64,000 nt of DNA, from positions 963,657-1,027,656 of the forward strand of contig NZ_OZ007039.1 of assembly GCF_963931675.1 (NCBI RefSeq). Direction: 5' to 3'. Position numbers and translations under genes: made by a program. Below the pieces are notes generated by a model that saw only the letters and a list, made by a program, of their open reading frames with translations, had not been told where the DNA came from and made no database searches. Every line of letters starts with the position of its first letter. Positions within the stretch are counted from its first letter, which is position 1. The DNA comes from an uncultured Alistipes sp. GTDB taxonomy: Bacteria; Bacteroidota; Bacteroidia; Bacteroidales; Rikenellaceae. Of the stretch, positions 1 to 8,808 are shown one piece after another.

Positions 1-557
1 GGAGCAAAGGGGTCCCCGACCGGAGGTGTCGCCGGAGCGATCGTCCGTTCGCCGTTCAGGCACTCCGCAACCTCGCGCAGCGTCCCGGCGCCCAGCACCT
101 CGATCCCCTCGACCACCGCCGCCTCCCCGGCATTCTCCACCGGGAGAATCAGACGCCGCAACCCCGCCTGACGCGCCGCAATGGCGATCGGCAGGATGCC
201 GCGCACGGGTTTCAGCGACCCGTCGAGCGACAACTCCCCGACGAACATCGTGTCGGAAACCGCCCCGGCATCGACCCGCTCCATCGCCGCGAGGATCCCC
301 ACCGCAATCGGCAGGTCGAAACCCGACCCCTCCTTGCGCAGATCCGCCGGGGCCAGGCTCACAACCACCTTCCGCCCCGACATCCGCTCGCCCGAGTTCT
401 CGAATGCCGCACGGATCCGCTGCTCGCTCTCCTTCACGGCGTTGTCCGGGAGTCCGACAAGGTACAGGCCCAGACCGCCGCCCGTGATGTTGACCTCGAC
501 GGTCACCTTCACGGCGTCGATACCCAACAGGGCTCCGGCATACGTGCGAACGAACAT
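1..557 (-). CDS. comM: YifB/ComM-family Mg chelatase-like AAA ATPase, N-terminal part
   Basis: This is the first ~185 residues of a YifB/ComM-type protein; the rest, including the AAA ATPase core, lies beyond the left edge. The visible part is the ChlI-like N-terminal domain, which begins MFVRTYAGALLGIDA and contains the family-typical stretch GLPDNAVKESEQRIRAA and a conserved block SLDGSLKPVRGILPIA. Family members are cytosolic ATPases; in naturally competent bacteria ComM is a branch-migration helicase acting on incoming DNA, but in Bacteroidota the role is untested. It starts 43 bp downstream of the dnaB stop and is probably co-transcribed with it. Identity is firm at family level; exact function is inferred. 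Confidence 0.85.
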   Translation of the reverse strand, partial: MFVRTYAGALLGIDAVKVTVEVNITGGGLGLYLVGLPDNAVKESEQRIRAAFENSGERMSGRKVVVSLAPADLRKEGSGFDLPIAVGILAAMERVDAGAVSDTMFVGELSLDGSLKPVRGILPIAIAARQAGLRRLILPVENAGEAAVVEGIEVLGAGTLREVAECLNGERTIAPATPPVGDPFA

Positions 558-600
558 GGTTGTCTCTTTTTTATCGTGGTTTCAAAATCCGCGGCAGGCG

Positions 601-2190
601 TCAGAACGGCGGCTCCTCGTCGAGATGCGCCGAGTGATTCAGATCGAACTCCCCGCCCACGGCGCCGTTCAGGGCACTGCCGCCCCCAAAGCCGCCCGGA
701 AGGTTGTTCGAACCGCTCGCATAGTCGTCATAGGCCTGCTGACTCTCCGCGGCGTCCGACGGCGGAAGCATCGAATCCTCCAGGTCCGTAAAGCGCGCCT
801 GCTCCTTCAGGAAGCGAAGGGGCACGTCGCACACCGCACCGTTGCGGTGCTTCGCCAGGATAATCTCGGCCATACCCGCCGTCGGCATTCCGTTCTCGTC
901 CTGATTGATGCCGTAATACTCCGGGCGGTGGATGAACGCCACGATGTCGGCGTCCTGCTCGATGGCGCCAGACTCGCGGAGGTCCGACAGCTGCGGACGC
1001 TTCGATCCGCCGCGCATCTCCGTCGCACGGCTCAACTGCGAAAGCGCAATCACCGGAACGTTCAGCTCCTTGGCAATCGCCTTCAAGGTCCGCGAGATGA
1101 AGGCCACCTCCTGTTCACGGTTGCCCTTCGTATCCTGATTGCCGGTCATCAGCTGCAGGTAGTCGATGATGATGATCTTGATGTCGTTGTGGATCTTCAG
1201 ACGCCGCGCCTTCGAACGGAATTCGAAGACCGAAAGCGCCGGCGTATCGTCGATGTAGAGCGGTGCCGCGCCCAGCGGTTTGGTCGCCGACTCCAGGTGG
1301 CGCCACTGCTCGGGAGTCAGACGACCCGACTTCACGTCGTTGCCCGAAAGGCCCGTCTCGGCGATGATCAGTCGCATCATCAGCTGCACGGCCGACATTT
1401 CGAGCGAGAAAAACGCAACCCCCTGCTCATAGTTGACCGCCATGTTCCGCGCCATCGAGAGCACGAAGGCCGTCTTACCCATCGAAGGACGCGCCGCCAC
1501 GATGATCAGGTCCGACAACTGCCAACCCAGCGTCACCCGGTCCAGCGCCGTGAAGCCCGACGGCACCCCGCTGTACGTGCTGGAGTTCTTCGACGCCTCC
1601 TCGATCTGCATCAGTGCGCGCGCCAGGATCTCCTTCGACGACTGCACCGAACGCTTCACATGGCCTTCGGCCACCTTGAAGATCTCACCCTCGGCAAAAC
1701 CGATCAGGTCCGTCACGTCGATCGACTCGTCGTACGAGCGTTTCTGGATCTCCGTCGCCGAACGGATCAGCTCCCGCTGGACGTATTTCTGCGCGATGAT
1801 CTTCGCATGGAACTCCACGTTCGCCGCCGAGCCCACCTTCTGGGTCAGCTGCGCCAGGTACGAAGCCCCGCCCACCTTCTTCAACTCCTTTTTCGTTTTC
1901 AGGCGCTCGGTCACGGTATAGAGGTCGATGGGCTTCAGCTCCATCGACAACTCCTCGATCGCCTTGTAGATCAGGCGGTGCTCCTCGGTGTAGAACGCCT
2001 CCGGGGTGACGAACTCCTGCACCGCGATGATGCTGTCCTTCTCCAGCATCAGTGCGCCGAGCACCGCCTCCTCCAACTCGACAGCCTGCGGCGGGACGTT
2101 TCCAGCACCCTCCGTCAAAGCGTCGTAGGCCTCGCGGTTGCGCGCGTAGGACCTGCCCCGCGGACCCGTATTGTCATATTCCTTTGCCAT
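601..2190 (-). CDS. dnaB: Replicative DNA helicase DnaB
   Basis: A 529-residue hexameric replicative helicase that unwinds DNA ahead of the fork and recruits primase. The N-terminal DnaB domain (about residues 35-135, starting PPQAVELEEAVLGALMLEKD) is followed by the RecA-like domain with Walker A ARPSMGKTAF, Walker B IIIIDYLQLM and the ALSQLSRATE sensor region. Length matches Bacteroidota DnaB. I chose the ATG at 2190 because the 18 upstream in-frame residues overlap the promoter; a short C-terminal Gly/Asn-rich tail is usual for the group. Upstream lies a good promoter, downstream a YifB homologue. Confidence 0.97.
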   Translation of the reverse strand: MAKEYDNTGPRGRSYARNREAYDALTEGAGNVPPQAVELEEAVLGALMLEKDSIIAVQEFVTPEAFYTEEHRLIYKAIEELSMELKPIDLYTVTERLKTKKELKKVGGASYLAQLTQKVGSAANVEFHAKIIAQKYVQRELIRSATEIQKRSYDESIDVTDLIGFAEGEIFKVAEGHVKRSVQSSKEILARALMQIEEASKNSSTYSGVPSGFTALDRVTLGWQLSDLIIVAARPSMGKTAFVLSMARNMAVNYEQGVAFFSLEMSAVQLMMRLIIAETGLSGNDVKSGRLTPEQWRHLESATKPLGAAPLYIDDTPALSVFEFRSKARRLKIHNDIKIIIIDYLQLMTGNQDTKGNREQEVAFISRTLKAIAKELNVPVIALSQLSRATEMRGGSKRPQLSDLRESGAIEQDADIVAFIHRPEYYGINQDENGMPTAGMAEIILAKHRNGAVCDVPLRFLKEQARFTDLEDSMLPPSDAAESQQAYDDYASGSNNLPGGFGGGSALNGAVGGEFDLNHSAHLDEEPPF

Positions 2191-2214
2191 GAATTTTTTC
2201 CTCGGTTCGGACCT

Positions 2215-2245
2215 CAAAAATACGGATTCGGTCCGACATATCAAA
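2215..2245 (-). promoter_or_regulatory. Bacteroidota-type promoter of dnaB
   Basis: On the minus strand a -33 TTTG (2245-2242) is separated by 19 bp from a -7 TATTTTTG (2222-2215). This matches the TTTG / TAnnTTTG consensus of the Bacteroidota primary sigma factor and places the start of transcription about 20 nt before the dnaB ATG. Confidence 0.7.
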
Positions 2246-2323
2246 AAGGTGCACTCGGAAAAGTAAAAGATTTTCCATTTTCCGAAGACCGGACCGACAG
2301 ACAGAGAGGCAAATTAATAAAAA

Positions 2324-3046
2324 TCAATGCTTTACACCCAGCTCACGCTGCGAGACCGCCAGCGCCGCCAGACTGATCCTGCAGTCGGGGACCGACCGCA
2401 GAATCTCGTCGGCACACGACAGCAGCGTCGCGCCGGTAGTCATCACGTCGTCGACCAGCAGCAGGTGACGCCCCGCCAGCCGTTCGGGATGCCGAACCGC
2501 AAAGGCCCCTTCGACATTCCCGGCCCGTTCGCGGTGCGATTTCCGGGCCTGGCTCGCCGTGTTGCGCCGCCGATAGACGCTCCGCCGCTCGACCGGTACG
2601 CCCAGTTGGGCCGCAATCCCTTCGGCAATGTACTCCGACTGGTTGTAACCCCTCCGGCACCGCTTGAACGGATGCAGCGGAAGCGGGACCACACACTCCA
2701 CATCGGCATAAAGCCCGCTCTCGGAGAGATAGCGCCCGTACCATTCGCCCATCTCCCGCGCCGTGCGCCACGAACCCCGGTACTTGAATCCGTGGATCAA
2801 CTGCCGCCAGCCGCTGCCGTGAACGAAGAAGAGAAAGCCCGAAGCCTGCACGACGGGAACCATGCCCCAGCATTTGCGCACCACGGGATTGTCCGCCTCA
2901 CGCCAGTAGCCCGTCAGGGGTGCCGTGGCCCGGCAATAGGTGCAGAGCATCCGCTCGCCCGCCGCCAGCGGCTCCCCGCACACCGCACAGCGCGCCGGAA
3001 AAAACAGCGACGACACGTCGCGCAACAATTCACTGAGGATCGACAT
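2324..3046 (-). CDS. ComF-family protein (phosphoribosyltransferase-like)
   Basis: A 240-residue ComF/GntX-type cytosolic protein. The N terminus carries the double zinc-knuckle CAVCGEPLAAG...CTYC (residues 20-37), and the C-terminal half has the phosphoribosyltransferase PRPP loop LLVDDVMTTGATL (about 195-207). In Gram-positive competence ComFC helps internalised ssDNA handling and ComF binds primosomal proteins; here the start overlaps priA by 17 bp, so the two are almost certainly translated together, supporting a link to PriA-dependent replication restart. The enzymatic substrate is unknown for the family. Family call firm; role inferred from neighbour and homologues. Confidence 0.9.
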   Translation of the reverse strand: MSILSELLRDVSSLFFPARCAVCGEPLAAGERMLCTYCRATAPLTGYWREADNPVVRKCWGMVPVVQASGFLFFVHGSGWRQLIHGFKYRGSWRTAREMGEWYGRYLSESGLYADVECVVPLPLHPFKRCRRGYNQSEYIAEGIAAQLGVPVERRSVYRRRNTASQARKSHRERAGNVEGAFAVRHPERLAGRHLLLVDDVMTTGATLLSCADEILRSVPDCRISLAALAVSQRELGVKH

Positions 3047-5288
3047 CCACGACGACGGTTATGGCCTTCCAGGCCGGATTTTCGGAAAAGCGTTTCAACT
3101 CGGACACGAGCAGCTCGCGGGCCCGGGCCGACGAAGCCCCGCTCTCGATCTTCAGCAGCAGGCCCGCCAGGTATTCGCCCCGGATGCGGTCCACGGGGGG
3201 CGTCATCGGGCCCAGCACGCGCCGCCCGAAACGCTCCCGCAGCCGCACAGCCAGCGCCGTGATGCCGTTGCGCAGCGTCGTCGGATCGCGGTGGCGCAGC
3301 ATCAGCGACGTCAAACGCGCGTAAGGCGGGTAGAAGAAGGCCCTACGCTCGGCAAGCTGCTGACGCGCCATCCCTTCGTAGTCGCCCTCCACGACCTGAC
3401 GGAGCACCGGATTGCCCGGCTCGCCGGTCTGGATCACCACCTCGCCCCCGTCATCCCGCCGACCGGCACGCCCCGCCACCTGCATCATCAGCTGGAAGGC
3501 CCGTTCCGCAGCCCGGAAATCGGGATTATGCAGCAGGTTGTCCGCATTGAGGATCCCCACGAGCGAGACCCCCGCAAAGTCGAAACCCTTGGTAATCATC
3601 TGCGTACCCACAAGGATGTCGGTACGGTGCGCCGCAAAGTCGGCTACGATGGCGTTGAAGGCCGTCTCCGACGTGACGCTGTCCCGGTCCAGCCGCGCAA
3701 CCCGCGCCCCGGGAAAGATTCGCGCAATCTCCTCCTCGATCTTCTCCGTGCCGAAACCCATCGGAACCACATCCGTCACGCGGCACGACGGGCATTTCAC
3801 CGGAACATCCTCCGTATGGCCGCAGTAGTGGCAGACGAGCTTCCGGCCGCCCTTGTGGTAGGTCAGCGTTACGTTGCAGTTCGGGCACCGCGCCGTCCAC
3901 CCGCATTCCGTACACTCGACATAGGGAGAAAAACCCCGCCTGTTCTGGAACAGCATCACCTGCCCGTCCCGGTCGAGTGTCTCCCCGATCTTGTCCAGCA
4001 GCAACTTGTTGAAGTGCGCGTGGCGTTCGCCCCGGCGGGCCGCACGCAGCGTATCCGACAGGTAGATCCGCGGCGGGCGCGCCGCACCGTAGCGTTCGGT
4101 CAGCTCCGCACGCCCGTACTTCCCCGAGGCGGCGTTCGACCACGTCTCCAGCGACGGCGTGGCGCTCCCGAGCAGCGTGCGGCCCCCGGTCAGGCGCGCC
4201 AGCACCACGGCGCAGTCCCGGGCATTGTAGCGCGGAGCCGGATCCGTCTGCTTGTAGCTCGCATCGTGCTCCTCGTCGACCACCACCAGCTGCAGGTGCT
4301 TCAGCGGCAGGAAGATCGACGACCGGACCCCCACGACGAATTCACCCCCCGAAGAGCGGCTCAGCCGAAGATAGGTCTCCGTGCGGCGGCGATTCGTGAG
4401 TTTCGAATGGTAGGACGTCACCCGGCTCCCGAAGATCCGCTCCATACGCTCGATCAGCTGGGCCGTCAACGCGATCTCCGGGACCAGCAGCAGCACGTCG
4501 CCGCCCCGCGACAAGGTCTCCGCAATCAGATGGATATAGATTTCGGTCTTCCCCGAACCCGTGATGCCCTGCAGCAGCGCCGTGCTCTTTCCCGCCACAA
4601 ACTGCTCCCGCAAGGCGTCGAGCGCCGCCCGCTGGTGGGGCGTCAGCTCCGGCAGGCGGAAGGCCGAACCGCCGTATTCGACCGTGCGTTCGTGCTCCGT
4701 CGTCACGATCAGCCCCTTGCGCTCCAGCGTCCGCAGCACCCCGTAGTCGGCCCGCAGCAGGCGACGGGCAATCTCACCCGTCGCAATGCGCTCCCCGTCA
4801 CCCGCCGCGGCGATCTCCAGCAATGCCTCGTACTGTTTCGGGGCCCGGCGTTCGAGGCGTTCGCACGTCTCGTGGAACGCCGTCTCGTCCCACAGTTCCC
4901 GCGCCAGCGAAACATAGCACTCCTTCCGGGGCCGGAACTCCTCCTCCGAAAAAGCCTCCTCCGTATCGCCCGAGGGTTTCATCAGCCGAGGCAGCGCCAC
5001 ACGCATCACCTCCCCGGCACTGCACAGGTAATACGACGCCATCCACTCCCACAGCGACCGCTGCGCCGCCGAGAGCAAAGGAGAATCGTAAAGAATACGT
5101 TGTATGGATTTGATCCGCGGGAAGTCGGGGCGCCGGTCATGCAGCCGCCACACGATCCCCGTATAGAACTTGCGCGGCCCGAACTGAACCGCGACGGCCT
5201 GACCCTCCGTCACCGGCATCCCCTCGGGGACCGCAAACGTATAGGCCGGCTGCGCCAGCGGCAGGACTATGTCGGCATAGCGAGGCAT
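3030..5288 (-). CDS. priA: Primosomal protein N' (replication restart helicase PriA)
   Basis: A 752-residue superfamily 2 3'-5' helicase that reloads DnaB at stalled forks. It shows an N-terminal 3'-DNA-binding domain (residues 1-100), Walker A GITGSGKTEIY, the DEEH box in VVVDEEHDASYKQ, and the paired zinc-binding cysteine cluster CTECGWTARCPNCN plus CHYCGHTEDVPVKCPSC. Helicase motifs V/VI (MITKGFDF and QVAGRAGR) are intact. It lies between yitT-like and comF-like genes with overlaps on both sides (1 bp and 17 bp), indicating one operon. Nothing unusual. Confidence 0.97.
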   Translation of the reverse strand: MPRYADIVLPLAQPAYTFAVPEGMPVTEGQAVAVQFGPRKFYTGIVWRLHDRRPDFPRIKSIQRILYDSPLLSAAQRSLWEWMASYYLCSAGEVMRVALPRLMKPSGDTEEAFSEEEFRPRKECYVSLARELWDETAFHETCERLERRAPKQYEALLEIAAAGDGERIATGEIARRLLRADYGVLRTLERKGLIVTTEHERTVEYGGSAFRLPELTPHQRAALDALREQFVAGKSTALLQGITGSGKTEIYIHLIAETLSRGGDVLLLVPEIALTAQLIERMERIFGSRVTSYHSKLTNRRRTETYLRLSRSSGGEFVVGVRSSIFLPLKHLQLVVVDEEHDASYKQTDPAPRYNARDCAVVLARLTGGRTLLGSATPSLETWSNAASGKYGRAELTERYGAARPPRIYLSDTLRAARRGERHAHFNKLLLDKIGETLDRDGQVMLFQNRRGFSPYVECTECGWTARCPNCNVTLTYHKGGRKLVCHYCGHTEDVPVKCPSCRVTDVVPMGFGTEKIEEEIARIFPGARVARLDRDSVTSETAFNAIVADFAAHRTDILVGTQMITKGFDFAGVSLVGILNADNLLHNPDFRAAERAFQLMMQVAGRAGRRDDGGEVVIQTGEPGNPVLRQVVEGDYEGMARQQLAERRAFFYPPYARLTSLMLRHRDPTTLRNGITALAVRLRERFGRRVLGPMTPPVDRIRGEYLAGLLLKIESGASSARARELLVSELKRFSENPAWKAITVVVDVDPQ

Positions 5289-6184
5289 CAGCCCTTGTTG
5301 ATCGCCTGGAAACCCTTGCCGTAGACGCCCATCACCGAACCCACCGTCATGAAGGCATCCGGGTCGATCGTCTTGACGAATTTCAGGATCATCGCCGTCT
5401 CACGCTTCCGGCAAACCACCATCACGATCTTCGACCGCTCCTTCGAGTACCACCCCTGCGAGTCGATGAGCGTCACACCCCGATGGATGTTCTGCGCAAT
5501 GGCGTCCGCCATCTTCTCGTAGTCGTGTGTCACGATCAGCACCTGGCTCGACTGCTGGTTCCCCGCCATGATCATGTCCACCGTGTAGCCCACCACGGCC
5601 GTCAGCACGTAACCGTAGATCACCGCACTGATGCCCTTGCCCACGAGCAGCGACGAGGCGATGATCACGAAATCCGAATAGATCAGGATCTTGCCGTAGC
5701 TGATCGTCCGGTACTTGTTGATGATCATCGCCACGATATCCGTACCGCCCGTCGAGCCGCCCTGCGTGAAGCACAACGCAATACCCGTTCCGGCCAGGAT
5801 ACCGCCCATGACGATCGAAAGCAGGTTGTCCACGCCGAGGAAGTTCCCTTCCGGAAGCACACCCTGCCAGAAGTTCATCCCCACGGAGATCACCAGCACG
5901 CAAAAGATCGTCTTGACCCCGAAGTTCCACCCCACGATGAACCCCGCAACGAGCAGCAGCACGGCATTGATGAAGAAAACCATCGTACCGATCTGCACGT
6001 GCATCCCGAGGTTTTCCAGCGCCGTGCACAGCACCAGCGAAAGACCCGCTGCTCCGCCGCCCATACCGTTGGCCGGCAACACGCAGCCGATCCACCCGAA
6101 CGAGTACATCATCATGCCGAAGAACATCAGGAAATACTCCTTGACGATCTTCCACACGGAATTCGGAGTAATAGCGTGTTTCAT
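5288..6184 (-). CDS. YitT-family (DUF161/DUF2179) membrane protein
   Basis: A 298-residue inner-membrane protein. Hydrophobic segments lie at roughly residues 14-36, 57-78, 80-100, 112-140 and 160-200, and a soluble C-terminal DUF2179 domain (about 220-290, with CRKRETAMILKFVKTIDP) follows. YitT proteins are widespread; some close relatives are putative metabolite or thiol transporters, but no general function is established. Its stop shares one base with the priA start, so it heads the priA-comF operon as annotated here. Family assignment is confident; substrate unknown. Confidence 0.9.
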   Translation of the reverse strand: MKHAITPNSVWKIVKEYFLMFFGMMMYSFGWIGCVLPANGMGGGAAGLSLVLCTALENLGMHVQIGTMVFFINAVLLLVAGFIVGWNFGVKTIFCVLVISVGMNFWQGVLPEGNFLGVDNLLSIVMGGILAGTGIALCFTQGGSTGGTDIVAMIINKYRTISYGKILIYSDFVIIASSLLVGKGISAVIYGYVLTAVVGYTVDMIMAGNQQSSQVLIVTHDYEKMADAIAQNIHRGVTLIDSQGWYSKERSKIVMVVCRKRETAMILKFVKTIDPDAFMTVGSVMGVYGKGFQAINKG

Positions 6185-6293
6185 AAGGGAACTGTTCTAT
6201 TCAATATGCACGACAGAACGACAAGCCGTCGGCGTGAAGCTCAATTCTCGGGCCATTTGCTCACGGGATGGAATGTTGTTGCCTGCCGAGGTT

Positions 6294-7250
6294 TTATCCG
6301 TCTACAAATGTAGTAAAAATTTCGCCTTGATACGCATTCCGCCGCTCCAATCTTTTTTCCAGCATCGACAGCAGCTGTTCGTTGCGCACCAGGCCCCAGT
6401 TGCGGCCGTAATGGTAGCGCGGCGGAGCCTCCGAGGCGAAGCGTTCGACCACCAGATCCGGACGCAGGCGCCGCAGGATTTCCACGAAGAGGTCGAGGTA
6501 CTCGTCGAGTGTCCAGAAACGGAAACGATCCGGGTGCGCGTCGTACTCCGCGGCCATCGCCGTCCCGCGGAAGACCTGCAGCTGGTGGAACTTCACGGTC
6601 GTGAGCGGCAGGGCGTTGATCCGCGCCGTCTGACCGAGCAGCATCGCGTCCGTCTCGCCCGGAAGCCCGAGGATGAAGTGCCCGCCCACGGCAAGGCCCC
6701 GCTCGGCAGTCATCCGCACGGCCTGCTCCGCCGCAGCGAAGTCATGGCCCCGGTTCACGGCCCGCAGCGTCGCGTCCCGGGTCGACTCGATGCCGTACTC
6801 CACGGCCACATAGCGGTCACGCGCCAACCTGGCCAGGTAGTCGAGCGTCTCTTCGTCGACGCAGTCCGGGCGTGTGCCGACGACGATCCCCACGACATCC
6901 GGATGCCGCAGCGCTTCGCCGTAGACCGCTTTCAGGCGTTCCAGCGGTGCGTAGGTGTTCGAATAGGACTGGAAGTAGACCAGGTAGTGCCGCGCCGTGC
7001 GGTAGCGGTTGCGGTGGAACTCGATTCCCTCGTCGATCTGCTGCGTGATGCTCTTCGCCGGGGTACAGTACGACGGCGTGAAGGCTCCGTTGATGCAGAA
7101 CGTACACCCGCCCCGCCCGACCGTTCCGTCGCGGTTCGGGCAGGTGAAGCCCGCATCCACCGAGAGCTTCTGCACCCGATCCCCGAACAGCCGGCGGAAG
7201 TAACCCGCATAGGAGTTGAACCGCCGTTCGTCGCCCCACGGATAGGCCAT
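6294..7250 (-). CDS. TIGR01212-family radical SAM protein (YhcC-like)
   Basis: A 318-residue radical SAM enzyme. Starting at the ATG at 7250 it begins MAYPWGDERRFNSYAGYFR, and the [4Fe-4S] cysteines lie in FTCPNRDGTVGRGGCTFC, the spacing specific to the YhcC/TIGR01212 group, with a B12-independent Elp3-like core downstream (GTRPDCVDEETLDYL, VEYGIESTRD). The reaction is unknown; the Elp3-like architecture suggests tRNA or small-molecule modification. An in-frame extension of 23 residues upstream overlaps the nuclease gene and was rejected. It sits 10 bp after the nuclease stop, so probably co-transcribed. Confidence 0.9.
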   Translation of the reverse strand: MAYPWGDERRFNSYAGYFRRLFGDRVQKLSVDAGFTCPNRDGTVGRGGCTFCINGAFTPSYCTPAKSITQQIDEGIEFHRNRYRTARHYLVYFQSYSNTYAPLERLKAVYGEALRHPDVVGIVVGTRPDCVDEETLDYLARLARDRYVAVEYGIESTRDATLRAVNRGHDFAAAEQAVRMTAERGLAVGGHFILGLPGETDAMLLGQTARINALPLTTVKFHQLQVFRGTAMAAEYDAHPDRFRFWTLDEYLDLFVEILRRLRPDLVVERFASEAPPRYHYGRNWGLVRNEQLLSMLEKRLERRNAYQGEIFTTFVDG

Positions 7251-7260
7251 CGCCACGCGC

Positions 7261-8739
7261 TTACAGACCCCAGTCCGAGGGGTTGTAGGTATCCTTCGGG
7301 GCGTTCGGAACGTTCGCAAAGAAGGTAAAGCCCGTCATCTCCTCCAATTTCTCAATCGAAATCATCATTGACTCATTCGGATCGGTATATTTCTGGCTGC
7401 TGTTATGACGAACGATAAAGGCCACACATTCCAACTCGTCCCGTGAACAGTTAACAACCCATTTTCCCGTATTCCCTTTCTTCGTACGCAACAATGCCTT
7501 ATAATAATGGGTCGGAATAACCGTTCCACTCGCTTTCGTATTCGTATTCTCCCAATAACACCCCACGACCTGATAAAGTGTATCTGCACACCACAGGCCA
7601 TCCACATATTCTTCCAAATTGTTCCAAACCCCCTGACCCTCATTGAAGCCCGATTGAAGTTGAGGTGCGATATTCGAGAGATAAAACACCTGTTGGTTTG
7701 TGGCGACGCTCACTGTTCGGTCACTCGATCCAAGTAAATGCCCCCGGGTATAACCGGTTCGTTTTTCAATCTGACTGCAACCAAGACCCGCAAGAACCGG
7801 GTCCTGCTTATAGGCATCATTGCGTCCGGATTTACCTTTGTAACTGCTGTGCATCGGAGCTGCAACCCAAACCGGGCACTCATATTCTTTGCTGTAACAT
7901 ACGGAAAAATTACGAATCTTTCCAGCATCCGCCCGCATATGGTAGGCATAGTAATAATCGCCCGGCTTATTCACCTCCACCGGCAGTTCCGCCCAGCCCG
8001 GATACTTCGTCAGACCGCCCGTTGGATCGCCGCCGCCCTGCGAGACCGAGGTCGTGAAGCGTTCCGTCGCACTCGCATAGCTCTCGCCTTCCCACTCCGC
8101 ACAAAGCCGGAATTCATACGTCGTCGAAGCACTCAGACCCGTCAGCGTCACGGTCTTGGTCCCCGAACCCGAAGCCACGGATTTCTGCGTATAACTTTGC
8201 TCCGAACTCTTCCGGTACTCGAACCGGAGCGTATACTCCGAGGTCGGCCGCTCGAACGTGAAGCCGCAGCTCAATGTCGCCGCCGACGCCGTGACGTTCA
8301 AGGCCGAAGGGGTTCCGAAGGTCGGGCGCTCCGGATCGGGATCCGGGAGCGTTGCGCTCTGCTCCGTCCGGAACGCACTCCCGGCACTCTGCATCCGGCC
8401 CGTTCCCAGATCCGCATAGGCATAAACCACGTAAAAGGTCTCCTCCTGCAGTCCGCTCAGCGTCGCGCTCAACGTCGAACCGTCGACCGAACTCGCCGGA
8501 ACCGTCTCGAAGGCTCCCATGCCTTCGTCGCTCACCACAGCATAGAGAAAACCCGCATTCGAACCGGTCAATACGCCCGGGCCGAACTTCGTGGCACAAC
8601 GCAACTCAACCGTCGTACCCACCACCGTGCTCTCCGGCGTCGAGAACCATTCACTGCCTCCCGTATCCGAATCCCCGGAATCACACGACACGAAAAAGGC
8701 CGTCAAACCGACCATCAAAAGGGTAAAAATTCGCTTCAT
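7261..8739 (-). CDS. Secreted DNA/RNA non-specific endonuclease lipoprotein with fibronectin-like repeats
   Basis: A 492-residue lipoprotein: signal peptide with lipobox ending VSC at about residue 19, two fibronectin-III-like domains (roughly 30-125 and 140-230), then a betabetaalpha-metal NUC domain (about 245-490). The nuclease motif TRGHLLGSSDRT carries the catalytic histidine and is followed by the metal-site region SNIAPQLQSGFN. The enzyme should degrade extracellular or periplasmic nucleic acid from the cell surface. A shorter homologue lies directly upstream, so this looks like a diverged tandem duplication. Base composition is lower in GC across the nuclease half than in the FN3 half, suggesting domain assembly. 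Function well supported; natural substrate inferred. Confidence 0.88.
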   Translation of the reverse strand: MKRIFTLLMVGLTAFFVSCDSGDSDTGGSEWFSTPESTVVGTTVELRCATKFGPGVLTGSNAGFLYAVVSDEGMGAFETVPASSVDGSTLSATLSGLQEETFYVVYAYADLGTGRMQSAGSAFRTEQSATLPDPDPERPTFGTPSALNVTASAATLSCGFTFERPTSEYTLRFEYRKSSEQSYTQKSVASGSGTKTVTLTGLSASTTYEFRLCAEWEGESYASATERFTTSVSQGGGDPTGGLTKYPGWAELPVEVNKPGDYYYAYHMRADAGKIRNFSVCYSKEYECPVWVAAPMHSSYKGKSGRNDAYKQDPVLAGLGCSQIEKRTGYTRGHLLGSSDRTVSVATNQQVFYLSNIAPQLQSGFNEGQGVWNNLEEYVDGLWCADTLYQVVGCYWENTNTKASGTVIPTHYYKALLRTKKGNTGKWVVNCSRDELECVAFIVRHNSSQKYTDPNESMMISIEKLEEMTGFTFFANVPNAPKDTYNPSDWGL

Positions 8740-8808
8740 AAACTTTTACTAATTTTCATAAAGGCAAAAGGCATCCTCGCCGGTGCCCCACCCGTATCTA
8801 TCGCTGTT

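Noticed and set aside
181..2376. 731-aa plus-strand frame
   Set aside because: Antisense to yifB and dnaB with Arg/His-rich composition typical of shadows in GC-rich genomes.
2940..5324. 794-aa plus-strand frame
   Set aside because: Antisense to priA; no domain content.
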